From: Bacilli bacterium
GTDB lineage: Bacteria; Bacillota; Bacilli; Paenibacillales; NBRC-103111
Reading direction: 5' to 3'
NCBI GenBank assembly: GCA_028287395.1
Contig: JAQBPR010000165.1
Span: 1-34,876, forward strand
DNA length: 34,876 nt
In this document: piece after piece, positions 23,918-30,885 of the stretch
Layout of the letters: every line of letters starts with the position of its first letter
Position numbering within the stretch: the stretch's first letter is position 1
Notes under the pieces: generated by a model
The model's database searches: none
What the model was told of the DNA's origin: nothing
What the model saw: the letters and a program-made list of their open reading frames with translations, nothing else
Translations under genes and position numbers: made by a program

Positions 23918-24384
23918 TGCTCCTCCATCAACGTCCGCGTAACCGCAGCATAGCTGGTCGGCGTTTCCCACAGACGAATTTCCTCCAATGCAACTGTTGG
24001 AAATAAACCTTCCTCCAGAAGCGCAGCCTGTAATTGCTCATAAATCCAAACAACCATATTTTCCGCTGTTGTATTCATTAAAGGCAATATTTCGTTTAAA
24101 TATTGATGGTCCAATCGTTCGATAACATGCTGCTTCGTAATCCGCTTAATGTCCGTAAAATCTATCGTAATCCCGCGATGATCCGTTGTACCGGACATGA
24201 TGACCTGCAGCTTATAGGTGTGTCCATGCATATTTTGGCACTTGCCTTCATAGCAGTGGAGATGATGCGCGCTGTCGAAGGTGAACTCCTTTGAAACTAG
24301 CACTCGCTTCTGATGATATTTTAACTGATCGGATTGAATATCCTCACCGAGTATTTGTACTTTTTTTGGTAAATTAAATCCCAT
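23911..24384 (-). CDS. queD: 6-carboxy-5,6,7,8-tetrahydropterin synthase QueD
   Basis: 157 aa from ATG 24384, with GGGAGG seven bases upstream. QueD converts 7,8-dihydroneopterin triphosphate to 6-carboxy-tetrahydropterin, the first committed step to preQ0. Zinc ligands are visible in FDSAHHLHCYEGKCQNMHGH (an H and the HGH pair), with the catalytic Cys in GKCQNMHGH. The C-terminal Glu of the fold is in IRLWETP. It heads the queDEC operon behind a good promoter at 24419-24448. No preQ1 riboswitch is recognisable in the short leader. Confidence 0.94.
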   Translation of the reverse strand: MGFNLPKKVQILGEDIQSDQLKYHQKRVLVSKEFTFDSAHHLHCYEGKCQNMHGHTYKLQVIMSGTTDHRGITIDFTDIKRITKQHVIERLDHQYLNEILPLMNTTAENMVVWIYEQLQAALLEEGLFPTVALEEIRLWETPTSYAAVTRTLMEEQC

Positions 24385-24418
24385 CTTATTTCCTCCCAAA
24401 GCCACTTAAAACTTTTCT

Positions 24419-24448
24419 ATTATACCATGGTCATAAAGCTTATCACAA
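24419..24448 (-). promoter_or_regulatory. Sigma-A-type promoter of queDEC
   Basis: On the minus strand -35 TTGTGA (24443-24448) and -10 TATAAT (24419-24424) are 18 bases apart. The -10 lies 34 bases upstream of the queD start, so the leader is too short for a separate folded riboswitch of usual size. Confidence 0.65.
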
Positions 24449-24507
24449 TATGATACAATAACGATTACAATTTCATTACAAAAAATTCTGAAGGGAGACT
24501 TACCTGC

Positions 24508-25896
24508 GTGTCTTTTACACTTGAAACGCCAAATTTGCCTATACCCTATATAGAACGAATGCGTACCATGCTGGACCAGGAAGCAGACGCTTTTCTCCAT
24601 AGTTATAACCAACCCAGAACACAAGGCTTGCGCTTTAATCCGTTAAAATTAACAGCGAATGAACCCCTTATAAACATCCTTGCCAATACCTTTAAATTGG
24701 AGCCCGTTCCTTGGTGTCCAACAGGATATTATTATGATGAATCTGCAGCTCGTCCAGGCAAACATCCCTTTCACACTGCGGGTCTTTATTACATTCAAGA
24801 GCCATCTGCAATGTCTGTCGTCGAGCTCTTAAGTCCGCAGCCAGGGGAGGTTATTCTCGATCTAGCAGCTGCTCCTGGCGGGAAATCTACACAAATCGCA
24901 GGAAATATGCAAGGAAAGGGTCTGCTAATAGCCAATGAAATCCATCCTGCCAGGGCAAAAATAGTAGCGGAAAATATCGAACGCATGGGTATTGCCAATA
25001 CGGTTGTTACGAACTGCACTCCGGAGCAGCTGGCGCTGAGGTTCCCCTTATTTTTCGATAAAATCATGCTGGATGCTCCCTGCTCAGGGGAAGGCATGTT
25101 CCGCAAAGATAAGGATGCTATTTCAGAATGGTCCCCGGATCATGTAACGATGTGTGCCACCCGACAAATGGATATCATGCGCCAAGCGCTGCTCATGTTG
25201 AAGCCGGGCGGGCTCTTAGCCTATTCAACATGTACATTCTCACTTGAAGAAAATGAACAGCTCATTGAAAGTGTTCTTTCGCAATATCCAGAAATGGAGC
25301 TGCAGCGAACGGAACGGATTTGGCCGCATTTGCAACGCGGTGAAGGACATTTTGCCGCGATTTTACGCAAAAAAAACGATTTAAATGAACCTGATTCCAC
25401 TGTTGATTCCAGATTTTCACTTCCGGAAAAAAGAAAAAACCTCCCAAAGCTTGTGAGCGAGGCGTGGAGCTTATATGAATCCTTTGCAAATCAGGTTGCA
25501 CCGGGATTTAGTTTAAATGACGGTGAGCCTTTGTTATTTGGCGAACAACTTTACTGGCTGCCTCATACAACAAATGGGCTGTTTCACTCTGGATATTTAC
25601 AAGGATTAAAAGTATTGCGCCCCGGACTTCATCTCGGCACAATCAAAAAAAACCGGATCGAACCCGCGCACGCTTTGGCTTTAGCGTTACCAACCGGAAT
25701 CACAGTTCATCCCCTCTCCTTTGCAGCAGATTCAAAGGAGATTCATGCTTATCTACACGGCGAAACGCTTGCAGGGGATTATCATCATGCGGGGTGGCTA
25801 TTGGTTACCGTTGAAGGGTATGCATTAGGCTGGGGAAAGCAAAGTGAAGGACAAATTAAAAATCATTTCCCTAAAGGCTTACGTTGGTTAGGTTGA
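24508..25896 (+). CDS. rsmF: RsmF-like rRNA (cytosine-C5) methyltransferase
   Basis: 462 aa, GTG start with GGGAG ten bases upstream. A NOL1/NOP2/Sun-family SAM methyltransferase that forms m5C in rRNA, probably 16S. The SAM-binding motif is LDLAAAPGGKSTQIA (about residues 117-131). The two family cysteines are C192 in APCSGEGMFRK (motif IV, product release) and C242 in STCTF (motif VI, nucleophile). The C-terminal ~170 residues form the PUA-like RNA-binding part typical of RsmF. It is divergent from queD. The last 34 bp overlap the convergent 91-aa gene. The target nucleotide cannot be read from sequence. Confidence 0.88.
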   Translation: MSFTLETPNLPIPYIERMRTMLDQEADAFLHSYNQPRTQGLRFNPLKLTANEPLINILANTFKLEPVPWCPTGYYYDESAARPGKHPFHTAGLYYIQEPSAMSVVELLSPQPGEVILDLAAAPGGKSTQIAGNMQGKGLLIANEIHPARAKIVAENIERMGIANTVVTNCTPEQLALRFPLFFDKIMLDAPCSGEGMFRKDKDAISEWSPDHVTMCATRQMDIMRQALLMLKPGGLLAYSTCTFSLEENEQLIESVLSQYPEMELQRTERIWPHLQRGEGHFAAILRKKNDLNEPDSTVDSRFSLPEKRKNLPKLVSEAWSLYESFANQVAPGFSLNDGEPLLFGEQLYWLPHTTNGLFHSGYLQGLKVLRPGLHLGTIKKNRIEPAHALALALPTGITVHPLSFAADSKEIHAYLHGETLAGDYHHAGWLLVTVEGYALGWGKQSEGQIKNHFPKGLRWLG

Positions 25897-26138
25897 GTTA
25901 AATTGTGTTTGATTTCTTGCAGACGATCATTTTCGGAACGCAATTGTTCTTCGATTTTCTCAACAAGCAAACTCATATGCTCAACTACATTGTCCGGCAA
26001 TTCGATTTCCCGGATTGATTTCACAATATAGAGCAAGCATTGCATCGTCTCTTCCATCATCGTCTTTTTCTTACCATTCATCACCACATCGGCTAAAAAA
26101 ATAAGATGACTGAGCTCTTTTTGCGTCACGTTCATCAT
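25863..26138 (-). CDS. Small helical protein, 91 aa
   Basis: GGGGGAG lies just upstream of a pair of ATG codons (26138 and 26135); either could be the start, and the second has better spacing. The product is probably all alpha-helical: TQKELSHLIFLADVVMNG, then a long charged C-terminal helix (VVEHMSLLVEKIEEQLRSEN...). No membrane span is seen. The C-terminal coding end overlaps rsmF antisense by 34 bp. No known family is recognised. Confidence 0.65.
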   Translation of the reverse strand: MMNVTQKELSHLIFLADVVMNGKKKTMMEETMQCLLYIVKSIREIELPDNVVEHMSLLVEKIEEQLRSENDRLQEIKHNLTQPNQRKPLGK

Positions 26139-26207
26139 ACTCTCCCCCTTTCGCTCTATTATGACGCTTTTTGGCGAAAGAGGGAATATATTTTTATGCC
26201 AGCATGT

Positions 26208-27206
26208 TTAATGAATTTGTTCACATTCAATGCTCAGCTCGTCAATCGGTTTATTTTGATAGAGCATCGTTAAATTAATCCCGGCGTATTCCTTCTCTTT
26301 ATCCAGTTCCTGCAGTAACAAAGCAACGATGACATCCAAGTCCTCTGTGCTCGCAGGATCACGAAAATCGATAAAACCTGTCAGCTGCCGTTTGCTTATA
26401 TCAATCGTTGCCGTCCCCACAGCTAAACCTCCTTGCGACTGCTGATAAATTTCATAAGTTAACATATCTTCATCATCTCTGGCCAGAACAACCGTGTAAT
26501 CATCTGCATTGGTTTGTTCCGACTGCATATTAGGTCCATTGGTTGCTGAATCCTCCTGCTGACCCTCTAATAAATCTACATGAGTTAAATCAATTGTTTC
26601 AATAATTTCATGTTCAAATTGATGGTTAATGACAAAGGTATCGATTTGATCCTCATCAAAGTCAGCTACCAAAAGCTCAGTCACTTCTTCTATGTCATCA
26701 TCCGTTGGATCAAATATCCAATGAATTTCGCCAAATACATCCGTTCCATGAATTTTCATGAAGGCTTCCGCAACCCATTCATGATCCTCGTCATAAACAT
26801 GATATTCGACTTTATTGCGCCCTTCGCCAACAATGACCAGCTCATAAGGCCCCTGTTCCATTTCCAACGTCTCTAAGTCATCGCGATCTATATCCTCAAA
26901 ATACGCTTCGTCATCAAACTCATCCGCTTCAATAAATTGTTCATAGTCGCTATACGTTACCGTGACGTTATACTCCTCTGCATTAAAAGCTATAGATAAC
27001 GATTGGATATATTGATCTACAAAGGCAAGAATCGGTTCTTTTTCACTGTTAGGTAAAGAGGACTTATCCAGTTGGACTGCCCCGGCAATGCGTTGATTTT
27101 CACGATAAACAAGCGATAAGGAGCCCACATAACGGCCATTTAATAAAATATCATTTACTTCTCCACCTTGCGTTTTTAAATCCGGTCGTAAAAGCACGTT
27201 AGCCAT
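26208..27206 (-). CDS. Acidic protein of three related alpha/beta repeats, 332 aa
   Basis: Start at ATG 27206, preceded by GGAGG; the longer frame to 27266 runs through this site. The protein is very acidic (DEFDDEAYFEDIDRDD in the first linker) and lacks a signal peptide. Three units of about 70 residues share the pattern Y-x-hydrophobic-Y ... G-xxx-FxDP-x4-DL-hydrophobic: LVYRENQRIAGAVQLDKSSL; YHVYDEDHEWVAEAFM...GEIHWIFDPT; YEIYQQSQGGLAVGTATIDI. Units are separated by acidic, probably flexible linkers. It lies downstream of the pseudouridine synthase on the same strand. No known domain is recognised, and the function is unknown. Confidence 0.7.
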   Translation of the reverse strand: MANVLLRPDLKTQGGEVNDILLNGRYVGSLSLVYRENQRIAGAVQLDKSSLPNSEKEPILAFVDQYIQSLSIAFNAEEYNVTVTYSDYEQFIEADEFDDEAYFEDIDRDDLETLEMEQGPYELVIVGEGRNKVEYHVYDEDHEWVAEAFMKIHGTDVFGEIHWIFDPTDDDIEEVTELLVADFDEDQIDTFVINHQFEHEIIETIDLTHVDLLEGQQEDSATNGPNMQSEQTNADDYTVVLARDDEDMLTYEIYQQSQGGLAVGTATIDISKRQLTGFIDFRDPASTEDLDVIVALLLQELDKEKEYAGINLTMLYQNKPIDELSIECEQIH

Positions 27207-27294
27207 CGAAATCGCCTCCAAAAAAAATGGTTTACATTCCTTTTTAGGCTGTCCAATTGACTGCAAATTTATCGCCTTTAATTAAAACAATGCT

Positions 27295-27363
27295 TCATGA
27301 AATTTGAAATTCATCGTTTAACAGCGTACCGTCAATGTCTAATGCAATGATTTTATACTTCAA
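27295..27363 (-). pseudogene. N-terminal remnant of a Cof-type HAD phosphatase gene
   Basis: Starting at a TTG that overlaps the end of the pseudouridine synthase gene, the minus strand encodes MKYKIIALDIDGTLLNDEFQ followed by IS and a stop. DxDGTLL is HAD motif I, and the whole peptide reads as the N-terminus of a Cof/YidA-type (HAD-IIB) phosphatase, which normally has about 260-270 residues. After IS the sequence no longer resembles the family, and about 90 bp later the next gene starts. It looks like a gene cut by deletion, with the break near 27295-27300. Low chance of being an expressed 22-aa peptide. Confidence 0.7.
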
Positions 27364-28105
27364 GCTGCTTGTCTCCCCTCAACTGCTGCAATTCTTCATC
27401 GGTTAATGTTCGATAGTCGCCAAGCGCCAAATACTCATCCAGCCTGAGACTCCCCATTGAAATCCGCTTCAGATAAGTCACCTTTTTACCTACAGCTTCA
27501 AACATTCTTTTCACTTGATGGAATTTCCCTTCCATAATAGTCAACTCGATTTTGGATTCCTTTAAGAGCGAAGGATCTCCCTCTTTGAGAATAATAAGCT
27601 GAGCCGGCATAGTTACATAGCCGTCATCAAGCTCAACACCCCGTGAAAACGTCTGTTGATCGTTGTAATCTACTTTTCCCGCCACCTCGGCATAATAAGT
27701 CTTGGCTACATGCTTATTCGGAGAGAGCAAGCTGTGCGCTAGCTTGCCGTCATTCGTCAACAATAAGAGTCCTTCCGTATCTTTATCCAATCGACCCACA
27801 GGAAATAAAGCCAAATGGCCATAAGAAGCATCCAACAAATCAATAACCGTCCGCTCTCGCGAATCCTCTGTCGCTGAAATGACACCTTGAGGCTTATTTA
27901 ACATCAAATAAACATGCGTCTGAAAATTTACCTTTTTATCGCCCACTTCAATATGATCTGTTTCTGGATTTACTTGAAGACCGCTATCTTTAACCATTTT
28001 ACCATTCACTATGACAATACCCTGCTTCACCAACAGCTTAATTTCACTGCGTGTGCCAAAACCGGAATGAGCTAATACTTTATCCAAACGCTGGGTTTGT
28101 TTCAT
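27353..28105 (-). CDS. Pseudouridine synthase, RsuA/RluB/RluE/RluF family
   Basis: 250 aa from ATG 28105, with GGAGG nine bases upstream. It isomerises a uridine in rRNA to pseudouridine. An N-terminal S4 RNA-binding domain (LDKVLAHSGFGTRSEIKLLV, about 6-25) precedes the catalytic domain: LMLNKPQGVISA, the catalytic-Asp motif GRLDKDTEGLLLLTND (about 103-118), and the C-terminal EGKFHQVKRMF. This family usually modifies 16S U516 or a large-subunit site; which one is not decidable. The gene end overlaps the HAD remnant by 11 bp, suggesting the two were once translationally coupled. Confidence 0.9.
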   Translation of the reverse strand: MKQTQRLDKVLAHSGFGTRSEIKLLVKQGIVIVNGKMVKDSGLQVNPETDHIEVGDKKVNFQTHVYLMLNKPQGVISATEDSRERTVIDLLDASYGHLALFPVGRLDKDTEGLLLLTNDGKLAHSLLSPNKHVAKTYYAEVAGKVDYNDQQTFSRGVELDDGYVTMPAQLIILKEGDPSLLKESKIELTIMEGKFHQVKRMFEAVGKKVTYLKRISMGSLRLDEYLALGDYRTLTDEELQQLRGDKQLEV

Positions 28106-28159
28106 GAAATCCACCTCCATCCTCCGGGATATTCATTTTTAATCAAACCATCCTGCCAT

Positions 28160-28573
28160 TTAGTCCATCCGCTCGGTTTTCTCGATCATCAAAGCAGCCA
28201 ATAACTCCTCAAGCCGAGGATCTAGCAGGATCAAATTCAAATCATAAAATTCGAATGGCTCCTGCTCTATTCGCAATAGCTTCTCGACGTATTCTCTACT
28301 TTCCGTCACTATTCGCGCTAAATCAATCCCTAAAGTGTGTTCTGGAAAATGCTGCAATTTATCAATACCTTGGGAAAATAGCTTTATCGATCCGCCTACA
28401 TTCCCGTTCCAATGATGGTACAGCCCGACCGCAATTTGTAAAAGTCCTTGATAAAGGGGAGCTCGCCCTTCCTCCAGCCAAAGCTCCTCCATCACCTCAT
28501 GACACTCAAAATAATCGCGTTCTATATTAAAATAATAAATAAATTGAACATATAATGGGTCATAAACCTTCAT
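28160..28573 (-). CDS. DUF309 domain protein
   Basis: 137 aa from ATG 28573; GGAAGG is 11 bases upstream, a little far, and no better site is seen. The DUF309 core is visible: FNIERDYFECHEVMEELW, then APLYQGLLQIAVGLYHH and GGSIKLFSQGIDKL. These are small helical proteins with conserved His and Glu residues (YFECHEVMEE); their biochemical role is not known to me. It is 27 bp downstream of the RelQ gene and 54 bp upstream of the pseudouridine synthase, so probably within one operon. Confidence 0.82.
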   Translation of the reverse strand: MKVYDPLYVQFIYYFNIERDYFECHEVMEELWLEEGRAPLYQGLLQIAVGLYHHWNGNVGGSIKLFSQGIDKLQHFPEHTLGIDLARIVTESREYVEKLLRIEQEPFEFYDLNLILLDPRLEELLAALMIEKTERMD

Positions 28574-28600
28574 TTGTGCCGCTTCCTTCCACAAGAATGC

Positions 28601-29407
28601 TTAACGCTTCATATTATCATTTTTCGCGCGAGCTAAAGCAGTGGAAATATCCTTGGAGAGTTCTTCTAAATTCCAGGTCGCTTCATTCTCCCAAAGCTCA
28701 TTAAACCGCAATTGAAATTGTACAGCTTCCTTAACTCGATGATAAAAATAAAGCTCTTGGATGTCATTAAGCACTTTAGACACCATATTCGATTTATCCT
28801 CAAACAACCTTTGGGACTCTACAATCTCACTGCGGATACTCGACATTTCTTCGTCTAATAAATAAGCAGCCTCTGCCGCTTTACTTAAACGTGCTGTCAC
28901 ATCCTCAGGCAGACTTTCCCTATATTTATAATTTAATGAATGCTCGATCGTAGCCCAAAAATTCATCGCCAGCGTTCTAATTTGTATTTCGGCCAGCACT
29001 TGTTTCATACCAAGCGCAGTTTGCACTGGATATTCAATAATAATATGAAAGCTGCGGTATCCGCTTGGTTTTTTATTCGCAACATAATCTTTAAAGTAGA
29101 TTACTTTTAAATCCTGTCTTTGTTGAATGATTTCATAGATACGTTCAATGTCTTCAACGAATTGACACATGATGCGAATGCCCGCGATATCCTCAATGCC
29201 TGTTTCGATTTGATCCATTGGGACGTTTAATTTTTTTGCTTTCTCCAAAATACTCGATATTTTTTTAATTCTGCCTGTGACAAACTCAATCGGCGTATAT
29301 TCTTCTCGGCTTTTCAATTCAGCCCGCAAAATTTTAAATTTAACCTTCAATTCCTCTACAGCTTGCTCGTAAGGTAGTAAAAACTTGTTCCAGTCCCGTG
29401 CATCCAT
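28601..29407 (-). CDS. relQ: Small alarmone synthetase RelQ/YjbM (SasB) type, extended
   Basis: 268 aa, GGAGG just upstream. It makes (p)ppGpp from ATP and GDP/GTP. It starts like Bacillus YjbM (W-x-x-FL-x-PY-x-QAVEELKVK) and keeps the synthetase motifs: PIEFVTGRIKKISSILEKA, GIEDIAGIRIMCQF, KPSGYRSFHIIIEYP, and AEIQIRTLAMNFWATIEHSLNYKY. No hydrolase (HD) domain. Typical RelQ proteins are about 210 residues. Here about 55 more residues follow the usual end (from roughly 212: MVSKVLNDIQELYFYHRVKE...), predicted helical. Gene order pyrD - relQ - DUF309 suggests co-transcription. Confidence 0.92.
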   Translation of the reverse strand: MDARDWNKFLLPYEQAVEELKVKFKILRAELKSREEYTPIEFVTGRIKKISSILEKAKKLNVPMDQIETGIEDIAGIRIMCQFVEDIERIYEIIQQRQDLKVIYFKDYVANKKPSGYRSFHIIIEYPVQTALGMKQVLAEIQIRTLAMNFWATIEHSLNYKYRESLPEDVTARLSKAAEAAYLLDEEMSSIRSEIVESQRLFEDKSNMVSKVLNDIQELYFYHRVKEAVQFQLRFNELWENEATWNLEELSKDISTALARAKNDNMKR

Positions 29408-29457
29408 CCGGAATCCTCCATTCTATCTATACAGTTAACGGTCACATTGCTTGCCCG

Positions 29458-30585
29458 TTAACAGTCAAACGTCTGGCAATCTGCTCCCACCGCTTGAGAA
29501 ATGTTCGTGTACCCGTCTTTGCGAAGCAGCTGCACCAGTCCCGCATTCAATCTCTTGATCAATCCGGGTCCTTCATAGATTAAAGCGGTATAAACCTCAA
29601 TTAAACTTGCTCCTGCGCGTATTTTATCATAAGCGTCCTCTGCAGTAAAAATGCCGCCGCTGCCAATAATCGGTAATTTCCCTTTTGTTTGCGTATAAAT
29701 TCGCCGGATTACCTCCGTAGAGCGTTTGGTTAACGGTTTTCCACTAAGTCCACCGGCTTCCAAAGCATGCTTATGACGCAGCCCCTGACGTGAAAGCGTC
29801 GTATTCGTGGCAATGATGCCAAAAACACCGCTCTCCACAATCGTTTCGACCATAAAGCCCAATTCCACATCCGTTACATCCGGAGCGATTTTTACCCAAA
29901 CAGGTTTTTCACTGCCTCCGAGCTGCTTGCGCTGCAGCTCCATCTCATCCTTTACTGCAGCAAGCAGCTTGCGCAGTTCGTCTCCATGCTGTAAATTGCG
30001 CAAATCCGGTGTGTTTGGCGAACTAATATTCACCACAAAAAAGTCCCCATAACGGTATAGTTGACGAATACATTTACGGTAATCTTCTTCCGCAAATTCG
30101 TTTGCTGTGACCTTATTTTTGCCGATATTGACGGCGATTGGAATTTTATACACACCAGCTTTGTGTAAATTAGCAGCTAATTGCTCTGAACCCACATTAT
30201 TAAAGCCCATTCGATTGACCAGCGCCGCATCTACAGGCAGACGAAAACTCCGCGGCAGTTCGTTGCCTGGCTGCGCTTTTGGCGTAACCGTACCTACTTC
30301 CATAAACCCAAAACCAAGGGACGAAAAAGCGGGTACCGCCACCGCATTTTTATCTAAACCAGCAGCCAAGCCTATCGGATTTAAAAATTCAATTCCACCT
30401 ACTTGTATAGTCAATGCTTTCGATTGCTTCGTTCGATACATTGCCCGTAATAGCCCTGTGCCACCAGGAAATCTACCGGCAAGATGTAATCCATGAATCG
30501 TTAAATGATGGGCATTTTCGGGACTCAGCCGAAATAATAAAGGCTTTAGCACTTTTTTATAAAACAAATCCAACATCTTCAACAC
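29458..30585 (-). CDS. pyrD: Dihydroorotate dehydrogenase (quinone), class 2
   Basis: 375 aa. Class 2 PyrD oxidises dihydroorotate to orotate, passing electrons through FMN to membrane quinone. The N-terminal ~40 residues form the class 2 membrane-associating helices (PENAHHLTIHGLHLA). The FMN barrel follows: NPIGLAAGLDKNA, GFGFMEVGTVTPKAQPGNE, RMGFNNVG, NISSPNTPDLRNLQ (catalytic Ser in place of class 1 Cys), KIAPD, TNTTLSR and IGSGGI. The GTG at 30585 and the ATG at 30576 are both possible starts, with weak ribosome binding sites. The other pyr genes are not in the window. Confidence 0.94.
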   Translation of the reverse strand: MLKMLDLFYKKVLKPLLFRLSPENAHHLTIHGLHLAGRFPGGTGLLRAMYRTKQSKALTIQVGGIEFLNPIGLAAGLDKNAVAVPAFSSLGFGFMEVGTVTPKAQPGNELPRSFRLPVDAALVNRMGFNNVGSEQLAANLHKAGVYKIPIAVNIGKNKVTANEFAEEDYRKCIRQLYRYGDFFVVNISSPNTPDLRNLQHGDELRKLLAAVKDEMELQRKQLGGSEKPVWVKIAPDVTDVELGFMVETIVESGVFGIIATNTTLSRQGLRHKHALEAGGLSGKPLTKRSTEVIRRIYTQTKGKLPIIGSGGIFTAEDAYDKIRAGASLIEVYTALIYEGPGLIKRLNAGLVQLLRKDGYTNISQAVGADCQTFDC

Positions 30586-30693
30586 TCATTTCCGAATAAT
30601 TATTCTCTTGAGTATTTTATCTGTTTCAAACTTAAAAGGGAAGTACAGAACGCACAAATTTTCACCCCTGTTCCATTTCTTTTATGAAATAGT

Positions 30694-30724
30694 TTGTACT
30701 AAAACGTTTACAATATGGTAATAT
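30694..30724 (+). promoter_or_regulatory. Extended -10 promoter of the 42-aa gene
   Basis: TG-G-TAATAT (30716-30724) is an extended -10 element; TTGTAC (30694-30699) is a poorly spaced -35 (19 bases). The element lies 32 bases before the start codon of the small gene. Confidence 0.4.
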
Positions 30725-30756
30725 GAAATAAATAGAAGTAGAAAGGTTGATCAGCG

Positions 30757-30885
30757 ATGCTCAAAAGAAGACCTATACATAAGAAAAAACAGGAACAAGT
30801 GAATATAAAAGCACTGATCTGGATTGGCGCAACTATACTTGTGATTGTCGTAGTCATGGCTGTACTCTTAACTATGAACCGCTAA
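30757..30885 (+). CDS. Single-span small membrane protein, 42 aa
   Basis: The ATG at 30757 follows AAAGG at about ten bases and a plausible promoter. The protein has a strongly basic N-terminus (MLKRRPIHKKKQEQ), then one hydrophobic helix (ALIWIGATILVIVVVMAVLL) and a short TMNR tail. The positive-inside rule places the N-terminus in the cytoplasm. Its stop overlaps the end of the convergent L,D-transpeptidase gene by four bases, so the two frames fit exactly. I recognise no family. It is shorter than many gene callers accept. Confidence 0.6.
   Translation: MLKRRPIHKKKQEQVNIKALIWIGATILVIVVVMAVLLTMNR

Noticed and set aside
24385..24507. preQ1 riboswitch before queD
   Set aside because: No preQ1-I or preQ1-II core pattern, and the promoter leaves only a short leader.
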